NCBI RefSeq assembly: GCF_014843005.1
Contig: NZ_JACYXM010000001.1
Coordinates: forward strand, 434,001 to 498,000
DNA: 64,000 nt
Reading direction: 5' to 3'
Source of the DNA: Rhodanobacter sp. DHG33
GTDB lineage: Bacteria > Pseudomonadota > Gammaproteobacteria > Xanthomonadales > Rhodanobacteraceae
Shown here: piece after piece, positions 19,787-33,000 of the stretch
Position numbering within the stretch: the stretch's first letter is position 1
Layout of the letters: each line of letters opens with the position of its first letter
Made by a program: the position numbers and the translations under genes
The notes under the pieces: generated by a model
The model's database searches: none
Seen by the model: the letters and a program-made list of their open reading frames with translations, nothing else
What the model was told of the DNA's origin: nothing

Positions 19787-20977
19787 TTAAGTCGCCTGCT
19801 TCCCGTAGCGGTACTCCACCAGCAGCCACAGCTTGCGCTGGTTCACGGTGAAGCCGTCGGCGCGATAGTCGCCGTATTGCAGCTCCAGACCGAGATGGGG
19901 GCTGATGCTGGCCAGCAGACCGACGTCGGTTTCGTAACCGTAGCGCGCGCCGCTGCCGCTGGCGGGCTGGAAGTCGTGCTGGGTGACTTGCCAGCCCAGC
20001 CGCTGCCACGGCAACTGGCCATGGATGCCCACGTAGCGGTCCCGCAAGCCGTGCGGCGGGATGCTGAACACGCCGACCCAGCCGTCGAAGCTGTGCCCCG
20101 CGCCGTAGGCGATGTTGAAAGCGTTGCGGCCGTTGCCGCCCAGCAGTTCCTCGCCCGCACGCGCGGAGATGGCGGGCAAGCCGTAGTCGAGTTCGTAGAG
20201 GTGATAGGGCAGGCTGAAGCGCGCAGGGTTGTTGGCATAGTCGTACTGGCGGGCGGCCTCCGCCGTCCAGCTCAACTTCGTCTGCCCGGCAGGCGCGCTG
20301 CCGACCCAGCGCGCGCCTTCGGTACGCACGGAATCGGCTGTCTGGGTGAGGTTCTTCATGAAATAGGCGTACCCGGTCAGGCTGCCCAGCGGTAGCGCCT
20401 GGGTCACGTGCAGCAGCTTGCCGTCGAGTTTCCAGCGACGCTGGTCGATGTCCGGAAAATCCGCGCCCACGGTGCGGTTGACCTGGCCTACCCAGCCCCA
20501 GCCTATCGTGGTGGTAGGGGTCGGCCTTATGTAACCGGTGACGCCGTCGAACGATTGCGGGTTCTGGCGCCAGGGGTTGGAGCTGAAGAAGCGCCGGTCG
20601 TCGAGATTCAGGTATTGCCTGCCGGCGCGGATGCCGAACGCGTCGTTCGCATAGCCGACCCATGCACTGCTGACTTCGGTGGAACGCGGATCGGGTTCGG
20701 CCGGATAAGGCGTACGCCGGCCCGTGGTGTCGTTGTACTGGCGTCCGAACAAGGGATGCACCGTCGTGCCTTCGGCGTACGCGGCGAAACCGGGCGCGAA
20801 TGCCCACAGGTAGCCCAATTGCAGGCGCAGGGTATGGGCATGGCCGGTATTCGCCATGTTGGCCTGGTGCAGGGTGCTGTCGCGGTAACGCAGGTCGATG
20901 TAGGGCGTACCGTCGTCGGCATGGGCGAGCGGCGCAAGCAGCAGGCCGGCGAGCAGCCACAGGATGCGTCTTCGCAT
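19787..20977 (-). CDS. Outer-membrane beta-barrel protein, alginate-export-like
   Basis: The 396-residue protein has a signal peptide (MRRRILWLLAGLLLAPLAHA) and repeated alternating aromatic beta strands (YIDLRYRDSTLHQ, SAWVGYANDAFGIRAGRQYL, YHLYELDYGLP, HLGLELQYGDYRA), ending VEYRYGKQAT; the pattern resembles the alginate-export (AlgE-like) barrel family. It probably forms a pore in the outer membrane; no alginate synthesis genes lie in the window, so the substrate is unknown. GAGGAG lies 8 bases before the ATG. It may share transcription with nothing upstream. Confidence 0.82.
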   Translation of the reverse strand: MRRRILWLLAGLLLAPLAHADDGTPYIDLRYRDSTLHQANMANTGHAHTLRLQLGYLWAFAPGFAAYAEGTTVHPLFGRQYNDTTGRRTPYPAEPDPRSTEVSSAWVGYANDAFGIRAGRQYLNLDDRRFFSSNPWRQNPQSFDGVTGYIRPTPTTTIGWGWVGQVNRTVGADFPDIDQRRWKLDGKLLHVTQALPLGSLTGYAYFMKNLTQTADSVRTEGARWVGSAPAGQTKLSWTAEAARQYDYANNPARFSLPYHLYELDYGLPAISARAGEELLGGNGRNAFNIAYGAGHSFDGWVGVFSIPPHGLRDRYVGIHGQLPWQRLGWQVTQHDFQPASGSGARYGYETDVGLLASISPHLGLELQYGDYRADGFTVNQRKLWLLVEYRYGKQAT

Positions 20978-21089
20978 TCAGAATCACTCCTCGTGAAAGG
21001 GAGTTCCGAGTGTTGGGACAAATGGGCGACCAAAAAAATGAATCCTCGCCATGTCGATATGACACCCGCTTATCCAGGCGTGTCGGGCG

Positions 21090-21117
21090 CGAATCGCAGT
21101 GTCGGGACTGCGATTCG
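21090..21117. promoter_or_regulatory. Perfect hairpin upstream of barrel gene
   Basis: CGAATCGCAGT, loop GTCGGG, ACTGCGATTCG: 11 paired bases with no T-run. It sits 113 bases upstream of the outer-membrane barrel start and 135 bases before the small plus-strand gene. It may be an operator or 5'-UTR structure; nothing more can be said. Confidence 0.5.
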
Positions 21118-21251
21118 GGTGGCGCGATGCGTCCCATGAACGGCCTCGGATGAACGACTGTTCACGCTGTCACCGCTCTGCCACCCGCGGATCATCGGCG
21201 AGCCACGCACGCCGGCGAAACTCCCGCGCACTGTCCGCGAGTGCTGCACCC

Positions 21252-21509
21252 ATGCCTGCGCAATACGTTGCACCCTCGAAATTCGGCCTGTTTCGCATCG
21301 TGCGGCATGGAGGACGCTGGCGCAGCCTGCTGGAGGGTTGCGAACTGGCGCGGCACGACGATGCCGCCGCGGCGCTGGCCTATCTGCAGGCGAGTTGCCC
21401 GCGTGCGCGGTTGCCGGCTGCCTTGGACGAGTGGCGCTACCTGGCCGGGCCGCCGGCGCGGCTGGAGCACGCCAGCATCAACGACGAGGGTTGGCTGCAG
21501 ACCGGTTGA
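21252..21509 (+). CDS. Small conserved-looking hypothetical protein
   Basis: The 85-residue product MPAQYVAPSKFGLFRIVRHG... has no signal peptide or membrane segment and no known motif. It has one Trp-rich start (GGRWRSLLEGCELARHDD) and an Ala/Leu helix (AAAALAYLQASC), and looks like a short cytoplasmic protein typical of this order. It is convergent with the antiporter, with 3 bases between stops, which supports reality. A longer in-frame start upstream adds Arg-rich sequence of non-coding appearance. Function unknown. Confidence 0.55.
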   Translation: MPAQYVAPSKFGLFRIVRHGGRWRSLLEGCELARHDDAAAALAYLQASCPRARLPAALDEWRYLAGPPARLEHASINDEGWLQTG

Positions 21510-21512
21510 AGC

Positions 21513-23195
21513 TCAGGCCGCAACCGCTTCGGCTCCATCGGCGGAAAGACGATCGAGCATGCCGCGCGCCATTTCGCGCTCGCCCGACACCACGAGATTC
21601 GCTCCCTGCTCGTGCAGATGTGCGGCAGCGGCGCCGGAACCTGCACGCGCGCAGATCGTCAGCTGCGGATTGAGCTGGCGCGCAGCACGCACGATCTCGC
21701 CGGCTTCGAATGCATCGGGGACAGTCACCAGCAGCGCCCTCGCGGCGCCGAGGTTGGCGGCAGTCAGCGCTTCGTCGGACGAGGCCGGACCGGAAACGGC
21801 ACGGATGCCCAGCTCGCGCAGCGCCTCGACCCGCTCGCGTTCCATTTCCATCACCAGCAAAGGGGCGCCGTGCGTACGAAGTTCTTCGCACAACAAGCGC
21901 CCCACCCGTCCGTAACCCACCACCACGACATGGCCGGACAGATCGCCGGCCTGCACGGGGACCGCCTCGCTGGGAGGCGCCATCGCATCTTCCGTCGTCG
22001 CTTCGCGCGCATCCAGCCAGGGCTTCGCGCGATCGAGCAACTTGAACAGCACAGGGTTGAGCAGGATGGACAAGATGGCCGCGGCGAGCAGCACATCCTG
22101 CGCCTCCTTCGACACCATGTGCTGGGCCACGCCCACGCCGATCAGGATGAAGGAGAACTCGCCTATTTGTGCCAGGCTCACCGCGATGGTGAGCGCGGTG
22201 CGCATCGGCCGCCGCGAGGCGAGCACGATGAACAATGCCGCCAGCGATTTGCCCAGCACGATGATCGCGAGCGCCGCCAAGACCACCAGCGGCTCGGCAA
22301 GCAGCACATGATAGTTGAACAGCATGCCGACGGACACGAAGAACAGGACCGCGAAGGCATCGCGCAACGGCAGCGTTTCCTCGGCTGCGTCGTGCGCCAG
22401 TTTCGACTCGCCCATCATCATGCCGGCGAAGAACGCGCCCAGCTCGAACGACACGCCGAATGCCCCCGCCACGCCGAAGGCCACGCCCAGCGCGATCGCC
22501 AGCACCGCCAGCCGGAAGAGTTCGCGCGAACCGCTGCCCGCCACGCGCGCGAGCAGCCACGGAATCAACCGCGCGCCCACCACCAGCATCAAGGCCACGA
22601 ACAGGATCACCTTGCCGATGGCGATGCCCACCGTGCTCGCCAGCGCACCGAACGAGACACCCTGCCCCGACGCCAGGGCGCCGCCTATCGCGGGCAGCAG
22701 CACCAGCGCCAGCACCATCGCCAGATCCTCGACGATCAGCCAGCCCACCGCGATGCGGCCGCGCTCGGTGTCCAGCAGCCGCCGTTCTTCCATCGCACGC
22801 AGCAGCACCACGGTGCTGGCCACCGACAGCGCCAGGCCGAACACGAAGCCCTGCGCGAACGGCCAGTCCAGCGCCCAGCCCAGCAGCACGCCCAGCACGG
22901 TGGCCACCGCCATCTGGATCAGTGCGCCGGGGATGGCGATGGCCTTCACCGACAGCAGATCCTTCAGCGAGAAATGCAGGCCCACGCCGAACATCAGCAG
23001 CACCACGCCGACTTCCGCCAGCTCGTGCGCGATGTGGCCGTCCGCCACGTAGCCCGGGGTGAACGGGCCCACCACCACGCCGGCCAGCAGGTAACCGGCC
23101 AGGGCGGGCAGCTTCAACCTGTGCGCCAGCGCGGCGAACACGAAGGCCAGCACGATGCCGCTGACGAGGGTGGCGATGAGTGGCGCTTCGTGCAT
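21513..23195 (-). CDS. CPA2 family monovalent cation:proton antiporter (YbaL/KefB type)
   Basis: The 560-residue inner-membrane protein exchanges K+ or Na+ for protons. About 12 helices fill the first 380 residues (MHEAPLIATLVSGIVLAF onward), including FVFGLALSVASTVVLLRAM and GAFFAGMMMGE, typical of CPA2. The cytoplasmic C-terminus has a TrkA-N (RCK) nucleotide-binding domain starting VVVGYGRVG near residue 418. YbaL is the closest well-known relative by organisation; Kef-type glutathione gating cannot be judged. The ATG at 23195 was chosen since the frame upstream is recQ antisense. It lies 83 bases after recQ on the same strand. Confidence 0.93.
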   Translation of the reverse strand: MHEAPLIATLVSGIVLAFVFAALAHRLKLPALAGYLLAGVVVGPFTPGYVADGHIAHELAEVGVVLLMFGVGLHFSLKDLLSVKAIAIPGALIQMAVATVLGVLLGWALDWPFAQGFVFGLALSVASTVVLLRAMEERRLLDTERGRIAVGWLIVEDLAMVLALVLLPAIGGALASGQGVSFGALASTVGIAIGKVILFVALMLVVGARLIPWLLARVAGSGSRELFRLAVLAIALGVAFGVAGAFGVSFELGAFFAGMMMGESKLAHDAAEETLPLRDAFAVLFFVSVGMLFNYHVLLAEPLVVLAALAIIVLGKSLAALFIVLASRRPMRTALTIAVSLAQIGEFSFILIGVGVAQHMVSKEAQDVLLAAAILSILLNPVLFKLLDRAKPWLDAREATTEDAMAPPSEAVPVQAGDLSGHVVVVGYGRVGRLLCEELRTHGAPLLVMEMERERVEALRELGIRAVSGPASSDEALTAANLGAARALLVTVPDAFEAGEIVRAARQLNPQLTICARAGSGAAAAHLHEQGANLVVSGEREMARGMLDRLSADGAEAVAA

Positions 23196-23278
23196 GGCGA
23201 TTCCTCGATTCCGTGTGCGAGGTACGGTACCTGTTGTAAACACATCCTGTGGCAGGCACAAGCGCCGCCGGGATGCGA

Positions 23279-25102
<1,824 letters not shown>

Positions 25103-25318
25103 GCTAGCAAATGGAAATGTCGCGCCCGCTGCCTACGCGGAGACAAAACTTGTAATCCTCGACCTCGGGGATTTTGGAGAGTGGGCCTGCAGCTCGGGGA
25201 GAAGGGTGGTTCTCCTGCACTTTCTTTCGCGGGCAACGGAGCGGTTTCGTCCACGGACAGCTGGCGAAACCGCTCGGCTTCGCGCGATCAGGAACCAGCG
25301 CGCGGGTCAGCCAACCGA

Positions 25319-26932
25319 CTAGCCGTGCGAATGCGCACCCGCCTCGCGCTCGGCCGCTTCCACCGAAGGCGTACGCCAGCCCGACTTCACGCCCCAGACA
25401 TAGAACACGAAACCGATCACCGCGACCACGGCCAGGTCCAGGCCATAGGGCAGATAGCCCTTGCCGCCAAACGTGGTACTGCCCGCCCAAGAGACGAAGG
25501 CAATCGTGGGTAGGTAGGCGATCAGCCACCAGGCACCCTTCATCTGGCGGCCGAAATCGTGCCAGCCCGACTTGGCCTGGTAGTAGAGATAGATCGGCAG
25601 GGCGACGACCATCAGCAGGATGATCTCCCCGGTCAACGGCCACTTGGCCCAATACAGCAGCTCGGTGGACATCACAAAAGCGATACCGGCAAGCACCGGC
25701 AGCCCGGCCAGACGCAGCGGACGATGCAGGCCGGGGGCAGTGCGGCGCAACGTCATCACACTCACCGGGCCGGTGAGGTAGGAGATGATCGTGGCCACCG
25801 AGATCACCGCGGCCAGCGTGCCCCAGCCGCGAAAGAAGAACAGGAACATGAAGGACACCACGAGGTTCACCCACATCGCCGGGCGCGGCACGCCCGATTT
25901 CGGATCGATGTGACCGAGGATCTTCGGCAGCGTGCCGTTGCGCTCCATACCGTAGAGCATGCGCGCGGTGGTGGCGGTGTATGTCATGCCGGTACCGCTG
26001 GGGCTGATCACCGCATCGATGAACAGCAGCGTGGCCAACCACTGCAGGCCGAGGATGATGGCGAGGTCTGCGAACGGTGAGCTGAAGTTGATGCCGTTCC
26101 AGCCTATGTTGGCCAGCATCTGCTGCGGCACCGCGCCAATGAAAGCCACCTGCAGCAGTACATAGATCGCCGTGGCCAGCACGATCGAACAGACGATCGC
26201 GAACGGGATGCTCTTGCCTGGATTGTGCGCTTCACCGGCGAGGTTCACTGGACTCTGGAAGCCGTTGAAACTGAATACGATGCCGGCGATCGCCACCGCC
26301 GTGAGCACGGACGCGAAATCGATGGCGTGCGTTTCGCCATGGACTCCCACGTTGAAGTTTTCCGGATGGAAGCCGCTCGCGATCAGCAGCACCGCGGTGA
26401 GTGCCGGGATCACCAGTTTGAACAGCGTGATCGCGGTATTCGAGCGCGCGAACAGCTTCACGCTCCAGAAGTTCAGCAGGAAATAGGCGATCACCAGCGC
26501 GGCGGCGATGGCGAGGCCAATCGCGCTCAATTCGCCATGCCCACCAGGCGCCTGGTGGTAGAGATCCTTGGCCCACGCCCATTTCCACGAGGACATGTAT
26601 TGCGCCGAGGCTTCTGCTTCCACCGAGATCACCGAGACGATCGCGATCCAGTTGGCCCACGCCGCGATGAAACCCACCAGCGAGCCGTGCGAGTAGTGAC
26701 CATAGCGCACCATGCCGCCGGATTCGGGGAACATCGCGCCGAGCTCGGCATAGGTCAGCGCGATGAAGAGGATGATCACCGCACCGATCACCCAAGCCCA
26801 GATCGCGCCGGGACCGGCAATCTGCGCCGCGCGCCAGGCACCGAACAGCCAGCCGGAACCGATGATCGAGCCCAGGCCGGTGAGCATCAGGGCGAACGGA
26901 CCGACGTCGCGGCGGATCGAGCTGGAAGACAT
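25319..26932 (-). CDS. APC family amino-acid permease
   Basis: A proton-coupled amino-acid transporter of the inner membrane, 537 residues, with about 12-14 helices. The N-terminal GLGSIIGSGWLFGA is the APC signature in helix 1; others are YAELGAMFPESGGMVRYG and FSFNGFQSPVNLAGEAHNPGKSIP. This resembles aspartate/acidic amino-acid permeases of the AspP group, but specificity cannot be read. The start at 26932 has AGGAG 6 bases upstream. It follows sdaA by 148 bases on the same strand; serine supply would make sense but is only inferred. Confidence 0.9.
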   Translation of the reverse strand: MSSSSIRRDVGPFALMLTGLGSIIGSGWLFGAWRAAQIAGPGAIWAWVIGAVIILFIALTYAELGAMFPESGGMVRYGHYSHGSLVGFIAAWANWIAIVSVISVEAEASAQYMSSWKWAWAKDLYHQAPGGHGELSAIGLAIAAALVIAYFLLNFWSVKLFARSNTAITLFKLVIPALTAVLLIASGFHPENFNVGVHGETHAIDFASVLTAVAIAGIVFSFNGFQSPVNLAGEAHNPGKSIPFAIVCSIVLATAIYVLLQVAFIGAVPQQMLANIGWNGINFSSPFADLAIILGLQWLATLLFIDAVISPSGTGMTYTATTARMLYGMERNGTLPKILGHIDPKSGVPRPAMWVNLVVSFMFLFFFRGWGTLAAVISVATIISYLTGPVSVMTLRRTAPGLHRPLRLAGLPVLAGIAFVMSTELLYWAKWPLTGEIILLMVVALPIYLYYQAKSGWHDFGRQMKGAWWLIAYLPTIAFVSWAGSTTFGGKGYLPYGLDLAVVAVIGFVFYVWGVKSGWRTPSVEAAEREAGAHSHG

Positions 26933-27080
26933 GGAAACTCCTGAAGCGCGTGCCGCGCATTCCCCGGAACAAGAGGGGAATGGTTGCAGACCCGGCCCTC
27001 GGACGCCACCCGCCACAGGTCACGACGGCGGCCGGAACGGCCTCACAGCGCGCTGCGAAGCCGCATGAGCGGCATGCAGA

Positions 27081-28463
<1,383 letters not shown>

Positions 28464-28539
28464 GGTTGCGCTGCGTGCGGGAAAGGGAAGCCGCTATTCT
28501 ACGCGGGCACTTCCTGTTTGGCAGTCCATTCGCGAGCGC

Positions 28540-28776
28540 ATGCCCTACCTTACCCTTTACCAACGCGATTATTGCCATCTGTGCGACATGGCGCTCGCCG
28601 TCCTGGCCGAGGCGCAGGTGCCGGAATTCGACAGCGCGTGGGTGGACGACGTCCCGGCACTCGCGGCGCGCTACGGCACGCGCGTGCCGGTGCTGCGCGA
28701 CGCGCGCGACGGCCGGGAGCTGGACTGGCCGTTCGATGCGGCGGCAGTGCGGGCATTCCTCGCCGCCGCGCACTGA
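28540..28776 (+). CDS. Glutaredoxin-like (DUF836) protein
   Basis: A 78-residue thioredoxin-fold protein with YQRDYCHLCDMA (Cys12-x2-Cys15), then VPALAARYGTRVPVL with the cis-Pro, as in the DUF836 glutaredoxin family. It may reduce disulfides in the cytoplasm. It is divergent from sdaA by 76 bases and convergent with the YceI gene by 4 bases. Confidence 0.88.
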   Translation: MPYLTLYQRDYCHLCDMALAVLAEAQVPEFDSAWVDDVPALAARYGTRVPVLRDARDGRELDWPFDAAAVRAFLAAAH

Positions 28777-28780
28777 AGCC

Positions 28781-29338
28781 TTATTTCGCCACCAGCACCA
28801 GGTGCGCGTGCACCTTCACGTCGGCGCCGATCACCGAAGTATCGGCGTATTCGCCGCCGCCCACGCTGAAGTCCAGCCGCTTGAGCGAGCCGCTCACGTC
28901 CAGGGTGGCGTTCTTGCCCTGCGGCTTGAAATCCACGACGAGGCTCACCGGCTTGGTCACGCCGCGCAGGGTGAGCTGGCCGTCGGCCACCACCTTGCCG
29001 CCGACACTGCGGAAGCCGGTGGTGACGAAGTGCGCATCGGGGTACTGCGCCACGTTGAAGAAATCCTTGCCGGGCAGCGCGCCCTGCTGGTCCTTGTCGC
29101 TCACCGCGACGCTGGCCATGGTCACGTTGACGTCGAACTTCGATTGCGCGAGCTGCGCCGGGTCGTAGCTGATCGCGGCTTTCCACTGCTTGAAGCCGCC
29201 GTCGAAGCTGGTGCCCTGGAAGCTGCCGGTGAAGCCCAGCGTGCTGGCCGGCTGCACGGCATAGTCGGTGGCGAACGCGGCGCAAGGCAGGGCGAATGCG
29301 AGCAAAGCGCCGGCGGCGAAGCGATGGATGGTTTTCAT
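28781..29338 (-). CDS. YceI family periplasmic lipocalin-like protein
   Basis: The 185-residue protein has a signal peptide (MKTIHRFAAGALLAFALP, cleavage after AFA). It shows the YceI signature: the mature start DYAVQPASTLGFTGSFQG, then DVNVTMASVAVSDKD, FFNVAQYPDAHFVTTGF and GVTKPVSLVVDF. YceI proteins bind isoprenoid or quinone-like lipids. Its ATG overlaps the cytochrome b561 stop by one base (TGATG), and the b561-YceI pair is a well-known unit. Confidence 0.94.
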   Translation of the reverse strand: MKTIHRFAAGALLAFALPCAAFATDYAVQPASTLGFTGSFQGTSFDGGFKQWKAAISYDPAQLAQSKFDVNVTMASVAVSDKDQQGALPGKDFFNVAQYPDAHFVTTGFRSVGGKVVADGQLTLRGVTKPVSLVVDFKPQGKNATLDVSGSLKRLDFSVGGGEYADTSVIGADVKVHAHLVLVAK

Positions 29339-29907
29339 CAGTGGTCTCCCTTGTCGTTGCGCGGCTTGCCGAACGGCAGCATGCGCCGCAGCACATCGTC
29401 GCCGTCGAACACGTGGTGCTTGAGCGCGGCGCCCACATGGCCCACCAGCACCAGCACCAGGAACCAGAACAGGTATTCGTGCACGGCGTGCGCGAAGTGG
29501 CGCAGATTGTCGTCTTTCGCCGCAAGGCCGGGCAGGTTGAACAGCTTGAACCATTGCAGCGGCTTGCCGGTGACGGAGTTGAACCACCAGCCGGACAGCG
29601 GCAGCGCCAGCGCCAGCACATAGAGCAGTGCGTGCGTGACGCGCGCGGCGAGCTGCTGCCAGCGCGGCGCGGGCACTTCGCGCGGGCGGGCGTCGCCCAT
29701 GCGCCAGGCCAGGCGCAGCAGCACCAGCGCCAGCACGGTGAGGCCGATGGATTTGTGCAGCGCCAGCCAGTTGATCTTCTGCATCGGGTTGCTGGCCAGG
29801 TCCATGCACAGGCCGAACACGCCGTTGCCCAGGATGGCCAGCGCCACGACCCAGTGGAAAGTCTTGGCTATCGCGCCCCAGTGGTTGGCGTCGCTGCGCA
29901 GCGTCAT
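29338..29907 (-). CDS. Cytochrome b561
   Basis: A 189-residue, four-helix inner-membrane di-haem cytochrome that carries electrons. The N-terminus shows AKTFHWVVALAILG with a haem His, followed by ALHKSIGL, HALLYVLALALPLSGWW and FAHAVHEYLFWFLVLVLVGHVGAALKHH (later part of the last helix). It is the first gene of the b561-YceI unit. Its role in respiration or superoxide handling is not set by sequence. Confidence 0.94.
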   Translation of the reverse strand: MTLRSDANHWGAIAKTFHWVVALAILGNGVFGLCMDLASNPMQKINWLALHKSIGLTVLALVLLRLAWRMGDARPREVPAPRWQQLAARVTHALLYVLALALPLSGWWFNSVTGKPLQWFKLFNLPGLAAKDDNLRHFAHAVHEYLFWFLVLVLVGHVGAALKHHVFDGDDVLRRMLPFGKPRNDKGDH

Positions 29908-30051
29908 GCGGGAATCCTCGGTGGCGGTCGATGCACGGCGAAGTCTGGACGAACACCGATGCGGACGCCAGCGATGGCGCGGGAACGCAGCGTTCGCCTG
30001 GAAGATCGATGACCAGACCGCCCCGGCTCGCGCCGGTTTCCCGGTTTTGGC

Positions 30052-33000
30052 ATGATCCGCCAGAGGCAGGGGAATACGTCATCCATGTTTGCATCGCTCG
30101 TACTCGGGGCCTTCTTGTCGGCCGCCGCACCCACGGCGGCCGCGGCCGACACGCAGCATGCGGACGTTGCCGCAACCGCCAGCACCCCAGGGCTGCTTGC
30201 CACTCCGCAGTTCCGTCATTACGGACAGGCCGACGGCATCCCGTCGGGTGCGGTCTATGCCATCGCCCAGGACCACGACGGCATCCTGTGGTTCGGCTCG
30301 GCCGAAGGGCTGGTGCGCTACGACGGCGTCAACTTCAAGGTATTCCGCCACTCGCCCGACGATCCGGATTCGCTTCCGGCGGACCAGACCTATGCGCTGT
30401 ACGTCGACCGCGGCAACCGGTTGTGGATGGGCGGCGTCACCAGCGGCCTGATCAGTTACGACCAGCGCACCCATCGTTTCCACGAATGGACGCATGACGC
30501 GAAAAAAGCGGACAGCCTTGCCAACGACGAGGTGTGGAGCATCGCGCAGACGCCGGATGGCGCGCTGTGGGTAGCCACGCAGTCCGGCCTGGATCGGTTG
30601 CGCCCGGATTTCGACAGCTTCGATCACATCGCATTGCCCGTCAGCGGGAGCACCGACGGGATGGCGGTTCGCGTCCTGCTGGCCGATGCCGACGGCAGGC
30701 TCTGGATAGGCGGCAACAACGGGCTGTTCGTGCGCGAGGCGGACGGCAACATCCACGCCGTGCCGATGGCGCCCGGATTCCATGAGGACCTGCACAAGGT
30801 CTGGCATATCCAGGGCATCCCCGGCGACATCCGCGTCTCGACCTCGACGGGCCTGCTGGTGATCGGCAAGGACGGCGTGGCCCGACCACTCGCGGACAGC
30901 CGCCTCGCGGCACTGGACGCCTCCATCACCTCGAGCGTACGCGATGCGCAGGGCCGGCTGTGGATGGTCGGCACCAAGGGCATCCTGTTCGACGACGGCC
31001 ATGGCGGCCTGCAGCACATCACCAGCCATCCCTTGCTGCCCGGCGGCCTGCCCGACGATCGCATCTGGCAGGTGTTGCGCGACCGCGAGGGCGGCCTGTG
31101 GTTTGCCCTCGACAAATCCGGCCTGGCCTATCTGCCGCCGGCCTGGGGCAGCTTCGCGCGGTTCACGCATGTCCCGGACGACCCGGACAGCCTGAGCGGC
31201 GTTTCCGCGATGAGCGTGCAGACGGCCCGCGACGGACGTCTGCTGGTGGGCGGTTTCGACGGCTGGATCGACGCGCTGGATGTGGCTCACGGCACAGTGG
31301 AACATCTCAGCCATGATCTGCGCGGCGACATCCTCGCGATGGCGCAGGACGCCAAGGGGCGCATCTGGGTCACCGAGAGCGGGGCCGTGTTCCGGCTGGA
31401 CAACGGTAAGGTGACGCAGCTCGACATCGCCAAGGCGCACGTGTCGCGTCCCGTGTTCATGCAAGCCCCGGGCGACGGCAAGATCTATGTGGCCTCGTGG
31501 AGCGAAGGCCTCTACGCGATCGATCCGGACAGCCTCGTCATCAGCCCCGTGCCGACGCCTGCGGGCGTGCCGGACACCGCGATCGCCGACCAGCTCGTGA
31601 GCCACGACGGCACGCTCTGGTATGCCAGCGGCGGCGGCCTGCTGAGGCTGGACGAAGGCAGCGGTCGCATGGTTTCGGTGCCCGGCATGCCACAGCAGGA
31701 AGTGCTCGCCGTGGATTTCGACGCCAGCGGGTTCTGGACAGCGACGCAGGAGCACCTCACGCATTATCGCTATGCCTCGGGCGTGGCGACATCGGACCAG
31801 TCGATCGACATCAGCCACCAGCCGTTCCTGGCCAACCTGATGGCGATACGCGCGGATCCGCAAGGCAACGTCTGGATCTTCGCCAACCCCGGCCTGTGGC
31901 GCATGGATGCGCGCACGCATCGGTTCACCAGCTTCGCGGCGGCGCAGGGTTTGTCCAATGCCGAGTTCCCCGGCGGCTCCACGGCCTGGCTTCCGGACGG
32001 CAGCCTGCTCGCCGCGAGCAACGGCGGCGTGGTGGGTTTCCGTCCCGGCGGATTGCCGCAGCAAGTGCAGGGCAAGACCCCGCAGCTGATCCTCAGCCAG
32101 CTCACCGTGAACCGCGGCGGCAGCATCCGCTTCCTCGATACCACGCCAGGGAAAACGCTGCGGCTCGGCTGGCGCGACCGCGACCTGCATGTGCAGACGC
32201 GGCTGGTTTCCTATGTCGATCCCTCGGCCAATCGCTATCGCTACCGCCTGCACGGCTTCGATTCCTCCTGGGTCGATGTCGACAACCGCGGCGAGCGCGA
32301 ATTCGCCGGCCTGCGCGCGGGCAGCTACACGCTAGACGTGATGGCCGCCGGCGCGAGCGGCACGTGGACGCAACTGCCCTCGCCGTTGCACATCGAAGTG
32401 CAGGCGCCGCCATGGCAGCGCTGGTGGGCGTGGCTGCTGTATGTGGCGGTGCTGGCAGCGGTGGCAGGCTGGATTTTGCGGGCTTGGCGACGCCGGTTGG
32501 CGGAACGCCACCGCATCGAGCTGATCGAACAGCGGCACGCCATGGCCGAACAGGCCAGCGAAGCGAAGACCCGCTTCCTCGCCACGCTCAGCCACGAGAT
32601 CCGCACGCCGATGACCGGCGTCATGGGCATGGCCGAACTGCTGCTCAACACGCCGCTCGACGAACGGCAGCGCGATTACGCGCGGGCCATGCAGCATTCC
32701 GGCGGCGTGCTGCTGAAGCTGCTCAACGACACGCTGGACCTGGTGCGCATCGAAGCCGGGCGCATGGAGCTGGAACAGGCACCCTACGATCCGCGCCAGC
32801 TGGTGCACGAGGTGGCGCAGCTCGAACAGGGGCTGGCCTGGAGCAAGGGCCTGCGCTTCGTGGTGGAGATGGCCGACGACCTGCCCGCGCTGGCCGTCGG
32901 CGACGCGGTGCGCATCAAGCAGATCCTGCTGAACCTCGTGGGCAATGCTCTGAAATTCACCCTGCTGGGCAGCATCACGCTGCGCGCATCATGCGACGCG

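Noticed and set aside
25103..25318. Possible small gene between recQ and the permease
   Set aside because: No frame with coding appearance; only spacer.
30079..32253. 724-codon minus-strand open frame over the hybrid kinase
   Set aside because: Antisense shadow in GC-rich coding sequence; no motif, while the plus strand encodes a full-length kinase.
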